Positions 8,366 to 17,488 of a DNA stretch of 64,000 nucleotides are shown piece after piece. The stretch spans positions 1 through 64,000 of the forward strand of contig NZ_JAFHAP010000005.1 in assembly GCF_016938855.1 (NCBI RefSeq). The letters are read 5' to 3'. Below the pieces are notes generated by a model. That model was not told the DNA's origin, made no database searches, and saw only the letters and a list, made by a program, of their open reading frames with translations. Position 1 is the stretch's first letter. Every line of letters begins with the position of its first letter. This stretch comes from Polycladomyces zharkentensis. GTDB lineage: Bacteria > Bacillota > Bacilli > Thermoactinomycetales > JIR-001. A program made the translations under genes and the position numbers.

Positions 8366-9280
8366 GTGACCGAGATGATCATTCAAACCCATCAGCTGAC
8401 CAAGCAATATGGAAAACGCTATTCTGTCAGGGACCTGGACTTAAGGGTGGCAAAAGGCGAAGTGTACGGTTTTTTGGGACCAAACGGCGCCGGCAAGACA
8501 ACGACGATCAAGATGTTGCTCGGTTTGGTCAAACCGACCAGGGGGAGTGTGCAGATTTTTGGACGGGACGTGTCAGAGGATCGAAAAAATATTCTCCGAC
8601 ATGTTGGAGCGCTTGTTGAATCCCCCACTTATTACGGACATTTGTCCGGATATGAGAATCTGAAAATCATCGCACAAGTGTTGGGCTTGCCCAGAAAAAA
8701 CATTGAAGAAGCGTTGCACTTGGTCCGTCTCACCCATGATGCTGACCGGCAAGTGAAAAGTTACTCCCTGGGCATGAAACAGCGGCTTGGGATTGCAGCA
8801 GCCCTGATCGGGAAACCCAAACTCCTGATTCTGGATGAGCCGACCAATGGTCTTGACCCTGCGGGGATCAGAGAGATACGCGAGCTGATCAAACGTTTGG
8901 CCGAGGAACGGGGTGTCACGATCCTGATCTCCAGTCACCTTTTATCGGAGATCGAACAAACGGCCACTTCCGTCGGCATTATTTTTCAGGGACGATTGAT
9001 TTTCCAGGATACGTTGCAAGCATTAAAGCAGCGGGCCAAAGGTCGGCTGGAATTCGAAGTGAGCAATCCCGAGGTAGCGAAACACCATCTGGAACAATTG
9101 GGATGGAACCCTTATCTGGACGGGGATCGGATTTGTTTTCACACCATGCCGCGGGAAAAAGTGGCACGGCTGGTCGAGACCCTGGTTCACGGCCGCTTTT
9201 CCGTGTACGGCATGAACAAGATCAACCAGTCGCTTGAGAACATTTTCATCGAGTTGACAGGAAAGGAACAAAGCTTATGA
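8366..9280 (+). CDS. lanF: lantibiotic immunity ABC transporter ATPase (LanF type)
   Basis: ATPase of a three-protein exporter that, in lantibiotic producers, expels the peptide from the membrane (self-protection). 304 residues from GTG 8366, chosen because GGGGAG lies eight bases upstream; ATG 8375 is too far from it. Walker A GPNGAGKTTT near residue 38, signature SLGMKQR, Walker B LLILDEPTNGLDP, then an H-loop SSHLLSE. The C-terminal part (residues about 220-304) is the variable extension typical of the BcrA/SpaF/NukF group. The stop overlaps the start of the next gene by four bases. An antimicrobial-peptide immunity role is inferred from the two ABC-2 permeases behind it and the lanthipeptide genes downstream. 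Confidence 0.85.
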   Translation: MTEMIIQTHQLTKQYGKRYSVRDLDLRVAKGEVYGFLGPNGAGKTTTIKMLLGLVKPTRGSVQIFGRDVSEDRKNILRHVGALVESPTYYGHLSGYENLKIIAQVLGLPRKNIEEALHLVRLTHDADRQVKSYSLGMKQRLGIAAALIGKPKLLILDEPTNGLDPAGIREIRELIKRLAEERGVTILISSHLLSEIEQTATSVGIIFQGRLIFQDTLQALKQRAKGRLEFEVSNPEVAKHHLEQLGWNPYLDGDRICFHTMPREKVARLVETLVHGRFSVYGMNKINQSLENIFIELTGKEQSL

Positions 9281-9987
9281 TACGCGTGCTCATATCCGAT
9301 GCTCGGAAGATCAAAGGAACCTGGATTCCCTGGCTTTTGCTCATTGCTCCCTTTGCTTTTTGCGGTATACAGGTGGTAAACTATCTCACCCGTTTGGAGT
9401 TGCTTCAACCCCTCGGCTGGATGGGTCTGATGGCGTGGACCAATTATTTTTGGCCGGTGACCCTCATACTCGGCATTACCATCTTGGCGTCCATGCTTTC
9501 CGGTCTGGAACATGATGCAAAAGCTTGGAAACTGATACTTTCTCTGCCGATCAATCGATTGACCCCCTTTTTCAGCAAGTTTCTCTTGCTCTTTTACAGC
9601 TTGACGATCTTCGTATGCCTCACCTTTGTGGGATTGGTCATCGTCGGCAATGTGTTTGATTTGGGTCCAACCCATTGGTCACTTGTCGCCCGACAGATGT
9701 TTTATCCGTTTTTTGCGTCGATGCCGGTCATGGTACTGCAACTCTGGCTCTCCATGATCATTCGGAATCAGGCGATTCCGCTGACCGTCGGTATTGTCGG
9801 CGCCACGCTCAGCCTGTTCCTGGCGTATTCGCCCCCGTTGGTTTTAAAGCTGTTCCCGTGGGCATATGTCCCGCTGGCATCCCCGGTCAATGAAGGAAGC
9901 TATGTTCAATGGCCTTTGGTGGGGACAATGTTAGGATTTTTATTACTCATAGCGGGAGGACTTCATTTTTCAAAGCGTGAAATATAA
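9277..9987 (+). CDS. lanE: lantibiotic immunity ABC permease (LanE type)
   Basis: Membrane subunit of the immunity exporter, 236 residues with about six membrane segments (for example WIPWLLLIAPFAFCGIQVV and MLGFLLLIAGGLHF). A cytoplasmic LSGLEHDAKAWKLILSLPIN loop is the ABC-2 coupling segment seen in MutE/SpaE/EpiE-type proteins. ATG overlaps the end of the ATPase gene (ATGA), which implies coupled translation. A second permease follows after 17 bases. The pair-of-permeases arrangement is characteristic of LanFEG. The E versus G assignment is by gene order only. Confidence 0.8.
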   Translation: MIRVLISDARKIKGTWIPWLLLIAPFAFCGIQVVNYLTRLELLQPLGWMGLMAWTNYFWPVTLILGITILASMLSGLEHDAKAWKLILSLPINRLTPFFSKFLLLFYSLTIFVCLTFVGLVIVGNVFDLGPTHWSLVARQMFYPFFASMPVMVLQLWLSMIIRNQAIPLTVGIVGATLSLFLAYSPPLVLKLFPWAYVPLASPVNEGSYVQWPLVGTMLGFLLLIAGGLHFSKREI

Positions 9988-10004
9988 CATGGAGGATCAA
10001 CACA

Positions 10005-10742
10005 ATGAATATCCCAATATCAATTCGATATTTTTATACGGAACTGTATAAATTGCGTTGGTCGATGATCGCATTGATTATTTTTCTCGGTCCTGCCATA
10101 TCCCTGTGGATCGGTTTCGGCGTTCCGACAAAAATGGATCAAGCGGCCAATGATTGGTTGTGGTTCTTCAGTTTGACCGTACACAAGTATGCGATGTTCT
10201 TCTATCCCCTGATTGTGGGTGTATTTGCGGCGTTGGTCTGCAGATACGAACACATCGGGAACGGTTGGAAGCAGATTTTTTGCCTGCCGGTTTCCCGGTT
10301 TCAGGTTTATCTCACCAAACTGAGCATTGTCGCTTTCCTTACCTTCATGACGCAAATCTGTTTGCTCATCGGCTTTTTGCTCATCGGGTGGTTACATGGT
10401 TTACAAGATGCCATTCCCTGGATGACGCTGATCACCAAAGTGGTCAATGGCTGGCTGGCATCTCTGCCACTGATGACGTTGATGCTGGGGTGCTCCCTGC
10501 TTTGGAAAAACTTCGCCACTCCATTTACGTTGAACGTCGTTTTCACGGTTCCTTCCATGATTTTTACGGGGGCGGCGTTGCTCGGTTCGTGGTATCCGTG
10601 GTCCCAACCCTTTCTGGCCATGATGCCGAAGCATAAATGGGTGAATCACATTGACCCTTTCTATCTTTTCATCGGGATCCTGGTGACGTTTTGTGTCTTC
10701 ATCTTGTCCACAAGCCGTTTTTTTGTCAAACGTGATTGGTAA
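10005..10742 (+). CDS. lanG: lantibiotic immunity ABC permease (LanG type)
   Basis: Second membrane subunit, 245 residues, six predicted membrane segments (WSMIALIIFLGPAISLWIGF at the start; FYLFIGILVTFCVFIL at the end). The coupling loop EHIGNGWKQIFCLPVSRFQV parallels the EHDAKAWKLILSLP loop of LanE, showing the two permeases are homologous. ATG preceded by GGAGG. Downstream, GAAGGCG...CGCCTTC (10766-10797) forms a hairpin before the regulator genes but has no T-run, so read-through is likely. Confidence 0.8.
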   Translation: MNIPISIRYFYTELYKLRWSMIALIIFLGPAISLWIGFGVPTKMDQAANDWLWFFSLTVHKYAMFFYPLIVGVFAALVCRYEHIGNGWKQIFCLPVSRFQVYLTKLSIVAFLTFMTQICLLIGFLLIGWLHGLQDAIPWMTLITKVVNGWLASLPLMTLMLGCSLLWKNFATPFTLNVVFTVPSMIFTGAALLGSWYPWSQPFLAMMPKHKWVNHIDPFYLFIGILVTFCVFILSTSRFFVKRDW

Positions 10743-10811
10743 GTAAAAAACAAATTTCATTCCGAAGGCGTGTCTGATTGGATCAGCGCGCCTTCCTATT
10801 GGAGGTCTGGT

Positions 10812-11549
10812 ATGAATCAGATATTATTGATGACCAACAATCTGAAGATGGTGAAATTGGTAAGGAAATATCTATCAAATAATAAAATCAAGTTGGACCG
10901 GATTTCCCCTTGTGATATGCATAAGGCCTTGAAACAGCCGGATCAATATTTGGCCATTCTGATCGACACATGCGGTCTCGACCCCAAGTCATTGGAATCC
11001 GTCATCGTTACCAATCAGAAGCACGGCGTCCCCTTTATACTGTTAAACGGATCACAGGATAATGTAAAACGAACATTGAGCCTGTTTCATGATTTGTATC
11101 ACGCTTCTTTGATGAAAGCCAAGCTGGAGAACGACTCAAAAATCATGTTAAATCGATATGTTGTTTTTGATCTGAAAAAACATCTTGTGATCAACAGAAA
11201 CCAGGTGATCCCTCTGCCAAGCGTTGAATATAAGCTGTTAAAGGCTCTTTGTGAGAAATCACCCGGTTATTTGAGCACTCAACAACTGCTGGATATCGTA
11301 TGGGGAGAAAATAAATTTGTGAATGTGGATACGGTATACGTACATATTCGCCGGTTGAGGCAAAAAATAGAAATCACTCCTGACAACCCCAGAATCTTGA
11401 TTAACCGAAAAGGGGTGGGATATCGAATCAAAAGTGATTTTGACCACATCAACCAGGAAGAAAGCCATTGGGCAGAACAAATTTCTCAAAATAAATTCAG
11501 CCAGGGAGAGATCGAGGTTGGATCAGGCAACACTTTTACTGGTCGATGA
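10812..11549 (+). CDS. OmpR-family DNA-binding protein with degenerate receiver
   Basis: 245 residues from ATG 10812, behind GGAGG. The C-terminal half (about 115-215) is a winged-helix Trans_reg_C domain: VEYKLLKALCEKSPGYLSTQ, then VDTVYVHIRRLRQKI and the RKGVGYRI wing. The N-terminal half has receiver-like size but lacks the acidic pair after the first strand (LLMTNN instead of a DD pair) and the conserved Lys region (LLNGSQ). An Asp at the usual acceptor position is present (ILIDTCG). It may therefore act without phosphorylation or as a dimerisation partner. A hydrophilic tail of about 35 residues follows the DNA-binding domain. Its stop overlaps the next gene by 32 bases. A role in controlling the lanthipeptide genes is inferred. 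Confidence 0.75.
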   Translation: MNQILLMTNNLKMVKLVRKYLSNNKIKLDRISPCDMHKALKQPDQYLAILIDTCGLDPKSLESVIVTNQKHGVPFILLNGSQDNVKRTLSLFHDLYHASLMKAKLENDSKIMLNRYVVFDLKKHLVINRNQVIPLPSVEYKLLKALCEKSPGYLSTQQLLDIVWGENKFVNVDTVYVHIRRLRQKIEITPDNPRILINRKGVGYRIKSDFDHINQEESHWAEQISQNKFSQGEIEVGSGNTFTGR

Positions 11550-12258
11550 TGAGCGGGATATATTGGAATTACTGACCAAAACCTTGCGCTCCGAAGGCTT
11601 CCGAACGATTCTCACCGCCACTTCGGGATATGAGGCGATTCGGTTATGCGCGGAACACCGGCCGGATCTCATTATACTCGATGTGATGTTACCGGATCTG
11701 GAAGGCTATGAGGTATGCAAAAAGCTGCGCGAATGGACACATGCCCCCATCTTTTTTCTTACGGCACGGACAACCGACCTTGATAAGCTGACCGGCTATA
11801 ACATGGGGGGAGATGACTATATTGAGAAGCCTTTTAACCCTCTGGTGATCGCCGCCAAAATTAAAGCACAGTTGAAAAGAGACCGGATGATGAAACAATC
11901 CTCCCCCGATTTTCCTTCCGTTTACGACTTTGGCGATTTTCAATTGATCGAACACACGGGGCAATTGTTGGTCAATGGAGAGGAAATCCCTTGCACGGCC
12001 AAGGAATTCAAGCTTCTCGCTTTTCTTTGCAAACACCCTTACCAGATTTTCAGCATGGGACAGTTGTACCGACAGGTATGGGGCGAGGAAAGTTTCGGTT
12101 ATGAGAATACGGTCATGGTTCATATCGGGCAAATTCGAAAAAAGATCGAACCCAACCCCCGAAAGCCGAAATATATTATCACCATCCGTGGATTGGGCTA
12201 CAAATTTGTCGGAAAACGGAGGCTTTCAAATGAAGCTGGAAACCCGCCTCATGATTAA
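11518..12258 (+). CDS. lanR: response regulator, OmpR family (LanR type)
   Basis: Complete two-component regulator, 246 residues. The receiver has all key positions: LLLVDDERD (acidic pair), LIILDVMLPD (phospho-Asp), FFLTARTT and IEKPFNP (Lys). The winged-helix effector has TAKEFKLLAFLCKHPYQIFS and VMVHIGQIRKKIE, ending at the RGLGYKF wing. TTG 11518 is chosen because AGGGAGAG lies seven bases upstream and the receiver strand begins a few residues later. It overlaps the preceding regulator by 32 bases and the kinase by 29 bases. Expected to be phosphorylated by the kinase encoded next and to bind near the precursor promoter. Confidence 0.85.
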   Translation: MDQATLLLVDDERDILELLTKTLRSEGFRTILTATSGYEAIRLCAEHRPDLIILDVMLPDLEGYEVCKKLREWTHAPIFFLTARTTDLDKLTGYNMGGDDYIEKPFNPLVIAAKIKAQLKRDRMMKQSSPDFPSVYDFGDFQLIEHTGQLLVNGEEIPCTAKEFKLLAFLCKHPYQIFSMGQLYRQVWGEESFGYENTVMVHIGQIRKKIEPNPRKPKYIITIRGLGYKFVGKRRLSNEAGNPPHD

Positions 12259-13965
12259 ATTTCTCACCGGTGTGTGTTTTCTGGCCCTGTTACTCACGGG
12301 ATCATTGATTTTGATTTATTCATTTGCTTATACGTTGAGGGAGGAAAAACATAGAACAGTTACTCCGGAAGATTTGAAAAAGTGGTGTCGGCCACGAAAA
12401 TCAACGAAGGAAAGCTTGATCTGAATCCGCAAATGAAACGACAAATGACCCAAAGGGACGAATGGGTTCAGATATTGGATGAGAGCGGAAGAGAAGTTTT
12501 TCGCTACAATACCCCAAACGGTATTCCACACGTTTTCTCACCGAGTGAATTGGTTCTTTACAAACAACATGTGGAGCAGGTCGGAACCGATATACATACT
12601 TGGTATCAAACCGTCAACGGAAAAGAATATACTTGGATTCTGGGACGGAAAAACCCATACGCCCTGTTGCAGCAGATCAAACGGCAGACACGGAGCAAAG
12701 ATGGCTACATATTCATACCGCCGCGGTTATTGTCCGAAGTGAGGCAACGGGGCGGATGGATTCAAATCCTCGATCACCAAGGAAAAGAAATCTACCAATA
12801 CGCCAGACCGCAAGATGCCAAAAAGCGTTATTCACTTGGGGAGTTTGCCCGTATTTCGCAACGCGGTTCTTCCTTCCGTTTTCTGACCGGAGAATTACAG
12901 GGTCAACACGTGACCTGGGTTTACCATCCTGCAGAAGTGGAGTCGGGTGAAGAGAGAACAGAATCTATCAACCGATTGTTCTTTTTTTGTGCTGTACTTT
13001 CAGCTGTAGGAATCTTTGCTCTTTTTGCCTATCGCTTCGGAAAAAGATTGGGGGAACCTTTACTGTTTATGATGGATTGGCTGAGAAACCTTTCCAACGG
13101 GGTCTATCGCATGCCCAGTCGCCAATCCGATGTTAAGTTCCCTCATTCCGGCAAGTCAAAAAAGACGTTTGCGCTTTATCAAGAGGTCATTCAAGCATTG
13201 GAACAGCTGACTGACAGGTTAAAAGAAGTGGAAGAGAAACGGAAACAGCTGGAGCAATCAAGGGAAGAGTGGTTGGCCGGTGTGACTCACGACCTGAAGA
13301 CGCCATTGTCGGCAATCAAGGGTTACGCCGATCTTTACATGAGTCCGGGATATCAGTGGTCTGAACAGGAAATGGAAGATTATCTGCAGTTGGTCGTCCG
13401 GAAAACCGAGTATATTCAACAGCTGATCGATGACATGAGCCTGACGTTTCGAATCAAAAATCATGCATTGCCGTTGCAGCTGACTGCCTGCGATATGAAA
13501 GAGATGATCCGCCTGACCGCAGCTGAAGTGATTAGTGAGTCTTGCGTGGAGAACCCCCTGATCCGGTTGGATCTTCCTGCCGATACCACTGTGATGTATC
13601 CCATTGATGCCAAGTGGTTTAAACGTGCATTGGTGAACCTGTTGATGAATGCATGGATTCATAATCCGCCTGATACCGAGATTACCATCCAACTGGAGAT
13701 AGAAAAGCCGTCGATTCAACATGATTATCCGGCACTGCGTATCGTGATAGCGGATAATGGAAAGGGCATGGATGAAAAAACATTGGCTTCATTGTTTGAC
13801 CGGTACTATCGGGGGACAGATACGGATGGTCCCCCCAACGGAACAGGATTGGGGATGGCCATTGCCAAACAGCTGATTGAATTGCATCACGGCAACATCT
13901 CTGTGAGCAGCAAGCTCCATCACGGAACCACCATTACGATCCGTTTGCCTGCCAGGAATAAATGA
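12230..13965 (+). pseudogene. lanK: lantibiotic sensor histidine kinase (LanK type), frameshifted
   Basis: The ATG frame from 12230 encodes a membrane segment (FLTGVCFLALLLTGSLILIY) and stops at 12424. The rest of the kinase is read one base back: VVSATKINEGKLDLNPQMKR, a large extracellular sensor region, a second membrane segment (LFFFCAVLSAVGIFALFAYR), the H-box GVTHDLKTPLSAIKGY, and the ATP-binding boxes DNGKGMD and GTGLGMAIAKQL. The join is at GAAAAAG (12376-12382). Six A instead of five gives an uninterrupted DLKKVVSATK, so one A is missing. Restored length is about 578 residues, normal for the group. Whether the deletion is biological or a sequencing error cannot be told here. The sensor region contains two internally similar parts (RDEWVQILDESGREVFRYNT and RGGWIQILDHQGKEIYQYAR), a duplicated sensor module. 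Confidence 0.85.
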
Positions 13966-14038
13966 AATGCAAGTATGCAAATCAGAATTATAGTTTCTTC
14001 CATTCCTTACAGATAATTTAGATTATGTTAAGAGATAG

Positions 14039-14094
14039 TTCAAGAAAAAAATAGGTAGAAAAGTATAATAGAATTTGTATTAACGTTAATACAA
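14039..14094 (+). promoter_or_regulatory. precursor-gene promoter region with 20-base perfect palindrome
   Basis: A perfect TATAAT sits at 14064-14069; the best upstream hexamer, TTCAAG at 14039, is weak. Directly after the -10, at 14075-14094, is TTGTATTAACGTTAATACAA, a 20-base perfect inverted repeat placed at or just after the expected transcription start. This suggests an activated or repressed promoter controlled by a dimeric regulator. The strong -10 with poor -35 fits a regulator-dependent promoter. Binding by either OmpR-type regulator upstream is a guess, since those usually use direct repeats. Confidence 0.6.
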
Positions 14095-14117
14095 TTAAAA
14101 AAATGGGAGGGATTGAG

Positions 14118-14243
14118 ATGCCGGACAAGTTCGACCTTGATCTGCAAAGTGTTGAGGTCAAACAGATTGAAACAATGGATGGTTCTGGCTGGATCTGTAC
14201 CCGAGGTTGCGATGAAGGCACCTTCGAAAGTTGGTGCTGTTAA
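14118..14243 (+). CDS. lanA: epidermin/gallidermin-like class I lanthipeptide precursor, 41 aa
   Basis: A short gene with ATG 14118 behind GGGAGG. The leader begins PDKFDLDLQSVEVK, carrying the FDLD box bound by class I LanB enzymes. The core SGWICTRGCDEGTFESWCC matches the thioether pattern of gallidermin: Ser-x3-Cys (SGWIC), Thr-x2-Cys (TRGC), then a crossing C-terminal TFESWCC in place of SFNSYCC. The stretch between the second Cys and the final motif is one residue shorter than in gallidermin. The terminal Cys together with the EpiD-like decarboxylase at 20715 predicts an S-aminovinyl-cysteine end. Leader cleavage site is not evident; no LanP protease gene is in the window. A strong hairpin follows the stop. 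Confidence 0.9.
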   Translation: MPDKFDLDLQSVEVKQIETMDGSGWICTRGCDEGTFESWCC

Positions 14244-14258
14244 TCTAAAGTGCTAAAA

Positions 14259-14292
14259 GTTCCAAGGGGGGCAACCCCCTTGGAACGCTTTT
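14259..14292 (+). terminator. strong hairpin between precursor and lanB
   Basis: Perfect 12-bp stem GTTCCAAGGGGG / CCCCCTTGGAAC with a GCAA tetraloop, followed by GCTTTT. This is the usual position of a partial terminator or RNA-stabilising hairpin, which keeps precursor transcript in excess over the modification genes. Confidence 0.85.
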
Positions 14293-14318
14293 CACACTGA
14301 TATGGAGGGACTTTCCGT

Positions 14319-17300
14319 ATGTACGAACCCATCCATACATTTATGCTACGTACACCGGTATGGCCTGCGGATAAGTTTCAGCAATTGCAGTGTGCAGGAG
14401 ACTTACAAGCATCCTTGTTGAATGTGATGGACGACTGCTTTTTGGAGAGCATCGCGGTTGCGAGCCCTGCGTTATACAAGGATCTGCCTCATTTAAAAGG
14501 GGATTTAACACAACGAAAGACGCAACAGGTGGTGACAAGTGTTTTCAAATATGCTTCCAGAATGAGTACCAGACCGACCCCTTTTGGTTTATTTTCCGGT
14601 GTAACCGTGGGAGAACTCGGTGAATATACACAGGTTCATCTGCAAAGCACCCAACATCATAAGAAACGTGCCCGCCCTGACATGGAATGGTTGTTGACGA
14701 TCATCGAAAAGCTGGAAGATATGGTTGAGGGACTTCAATATGTAAAGGTTCATGCAAACCCGCTCGTATTACGTGTGGGGGGAAGACTATACCTCTCTTA
14801 TCACACAGAGTACGGAAAACAGACCAACGTGAAATCCAAGAGAGAAAAAATATCGATCAGGGCAAGCGAGCCGGTATTGGCAGCTTTGGACTTCAGTAAA
14901 GAACCTGTACTGTTTGCTGACTTGGTTGGCAAAATGGCACAACAGTATCCTGATGTTGAGGAGAAGCAAATCAGAGACTTCATTTTGCAATTGTTAAAAC
15001 AGGAGTTTTTGATCAGCGATTTGCGCCCTCCATTGACCATAAAAAGTCCATTTCAATACATATTGGAGAAAATAAAGAGGAACCCTTTCTATCACGAGAT
15101 TTATCATGATCTGTTGGAAATTGAACAATATATCAAACAATTGAATGAGACTGCCGTAGGAGAAGGAGTATCCATCTATCGAAAAGTGATTACTGAAATG
15201 AAAAGGATCAATGAAACCCAGTCCGTATTGCAAGTAGATTTGGCGCTTGCAAAAAGAAAAGCCGTGCTCAACAAAAAAGTTGCGGAAGAGGCAGCCAATG
15301 CGGCAACCATACTGTGGCGGATTGCCCAAACCCAGAAAGGGCTTCCCCATCTGAAAAGATACAAAAATCGGTTTCTCGAGCGTTACGGTAGAAACAGGGA
15401 AGTTCCGATCTTGGAGCTGTTGAGTGAAGAAACCGGACTGGGCCCTCCTGAGGAATATGATGCCGAGGCGAAAGGTGAAAATGAGGAACCGCGCAACAAC
15501 GAGCGGGAACAAACATTGCTTCAATTGATGCAGACGGCATTGTTGCAAAAAAGCTATACCGTCAATCTGGACAACCACACGATCGAAAAGCTTGAGCCAC
15601 CATCAATGGATGAATCGGATGCTCCCCTGACGATGGAGCTTTATGCGGAAGTGTTGGCGAACAGTGCCGAAGATATCGACAACGGTGACTTTACCCTTGT
15701 GATCGCTCCCAATCCCGGTTCAGGCTCAGCGGGACAGACATTCGGACGGTTTCTCGATATGCTCGACGATTCGGTTCGGGATAGTTTGGAGTCGGTTCAT
15801 CGGGAACAAAGCAATACCCAACCAAATATCATCATGGCTGATTGCGTCTATTTTCCTTCCAAGGGAAGGGCCGCCAATGTATCGCTGGCTCCTGGTCTGC
15901 AGGAATATGAGCTGGTATTGGGCACCAACTGCGCCAATGACAAGAAGCAACTTTCATTGGATGATATTGTCGTGGGGGCTACGCTTGATCGCCTTTACCT
16001 GAAATCGGTTTCGCTTGGCAAGGAAGTGATCATCACCGCCAATAACATGCTGAATTTTCGGTCAGCACCTGCATTGTATCGATTTCTGCGTGAAGTTTCA
16101 TTGGAAAACTTCCGTATTTGGCATTCATTTGACTGGGGGACATTAAGGAACTCTCCTTTTTTACCGAGAGTGCAGTATGGAAGAATCATTTTATCTCCCG
16201 CCAAGTGGAGATTATCCACTGAACTGTTGGGCGTTGGCAAAGAGGCGGCCGATGAGGAATGGGAGATTGCGTTGAAGCGCTGGAAAAAGGAGTGGATGGT
16301 CCCCCGCTACGTCTATCTGGGATCGACTGATCAACGGATTCTGTTTGATTTGGAGCATCCCGGGCAACGCAAGGAGTTAATGAAGGAATTGAAGAAAAAG
16401 GGAACCGTTCTTCTGAGTCATTTTTCCATGAGGATAACTGGTGGATTGAAGGGCCTGGCCAGAAACATTTTATTGGAGAGTTTGTTTTCCCGCTTAAGAA
16501 AAAAGATCTGAAACCCATCACATCACCCGTTTCGCCGTCGGTCAAAACATCCCCAAAGATCGACCGCCTGAAGCTTCCCGGCAGTGATTGTCTGTTTCTG
16601 AAATTGTATACGGCCAAAAGTCGTCAGAATGAACTGATTGCCGGCCCGCTTTCTCAGTTTACAAAAAAGATAAAAGAAGAGGGGTTGGCAGATCGATGGT
16701 TTTTCATGCGGTATGCAGATCCGGAAAGTCATCTGCGGGTGAGATTGTTTGGTAATCCGGACCGATTGATTACCAAGGTGTTGCCTAAGGTCCACCAATG
16801 GTCCCGATGGTGCGTAACGGAGGGGCTTCTCAAAAAGTTGACGATCGATACCTACGACCCCGAATGGGAACGCTATGGCGGCCCTGATCTCATGCATCAC
16901 GCCGAGAAAGTGTTTGAGGCAGACAGCATGCTCATCGCCAGTCTCATCGAACAGCTTCGGTATGGAAAAACCCATCTTCCCGAAGAAGTTGTGGCGTGCA
17001 TCAACATGATCGATTTGATGAGGCAGTTTGGATTGGATTTTGATGAGCAATTCCGTTGGCTGGATCAAATTGTGAAAAAGGATGAACACCGTAAGGAGTT
17101 TCAGCAATGGAGAAAAATATTGGTCAAGCTCACGCTTGATGACAATGTATGGGAACCGTTTCCGGGAGCCGACAAAGAAGCGATAATGAAACTTGCAAGA
17201 CAGAGGAAGACCGTGATTGATATTTTTTTGAAGGAACTGGAAAGTGTTCGTGATCAAGGGCTGCTTTGGAATCAACCAAATCATATTTTGGGCAGTCTGT

Positions 17301-17422
17301 TGCATATGACTTGCAATCGTTTGATGGGCGACAACAGTAAGGAATTGAAAGCAAGAGCCTTTGCCAGGCATACGCTTTACGACCAGCGATTTTTGCGGAA
17401 ACGGGTTCCGGTTGGTGAATAA
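14319..17422 (+). pseudogene. lanB: class I lanthipeptide dehydratase LanB, frameshifted
   Basis: LanB dehydrates Ser and Thr of the precursor using glutamyl-tRNA. The N-terminal frame (14319-16511, 730 aa) is the glutamylation domain, with the FKYASRMSTRPTPFGLFSGV signature near residue 75. The elimination (SpaB_C) domain is in another frame ending at 17422: LKLYTAKSRQNELIAGPLSQ, then RYADPESHLRVRLFG. Between them the second frame reads HEDNWWIEGPGQKHFIGEFV continuously, so this is one gene, not two. The join is at CATTTTTCC (16419-16427); six T instead of five restores an uninterrupted frame of about 1034 residues, the normal LanB length. ATG 14319 follows GGAGGG. As written both halves would be truncated, although the elimination domain has an internal TTG at 16604 without a good site. 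Confidence 0.88.
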
Positions 17423-17488
17423 CCCAAACAACAGGGGTAAGGAGTCAGTTTCTTACCCCGACTCCTGTACAAGTGAAGGAGCAAAAGC

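Noticed and set aside
12370-12385. Programmed -1 frameshift in lanK
   Set aside because: The site is G AAA AAG in frame, not a classical A AAA AAG slippery heptamer, and there is no obvious downstream pseudoknot; one lost A is simpler.
16511-16604. Natural split LanB (two separate genes as in thiopeptide systems)
   Set aside because: The second frame is open well upstream of 16604 and encodes the normal LanB linker, and the TTG at 16604 lies inside a conserved motif without a good ribosome site.
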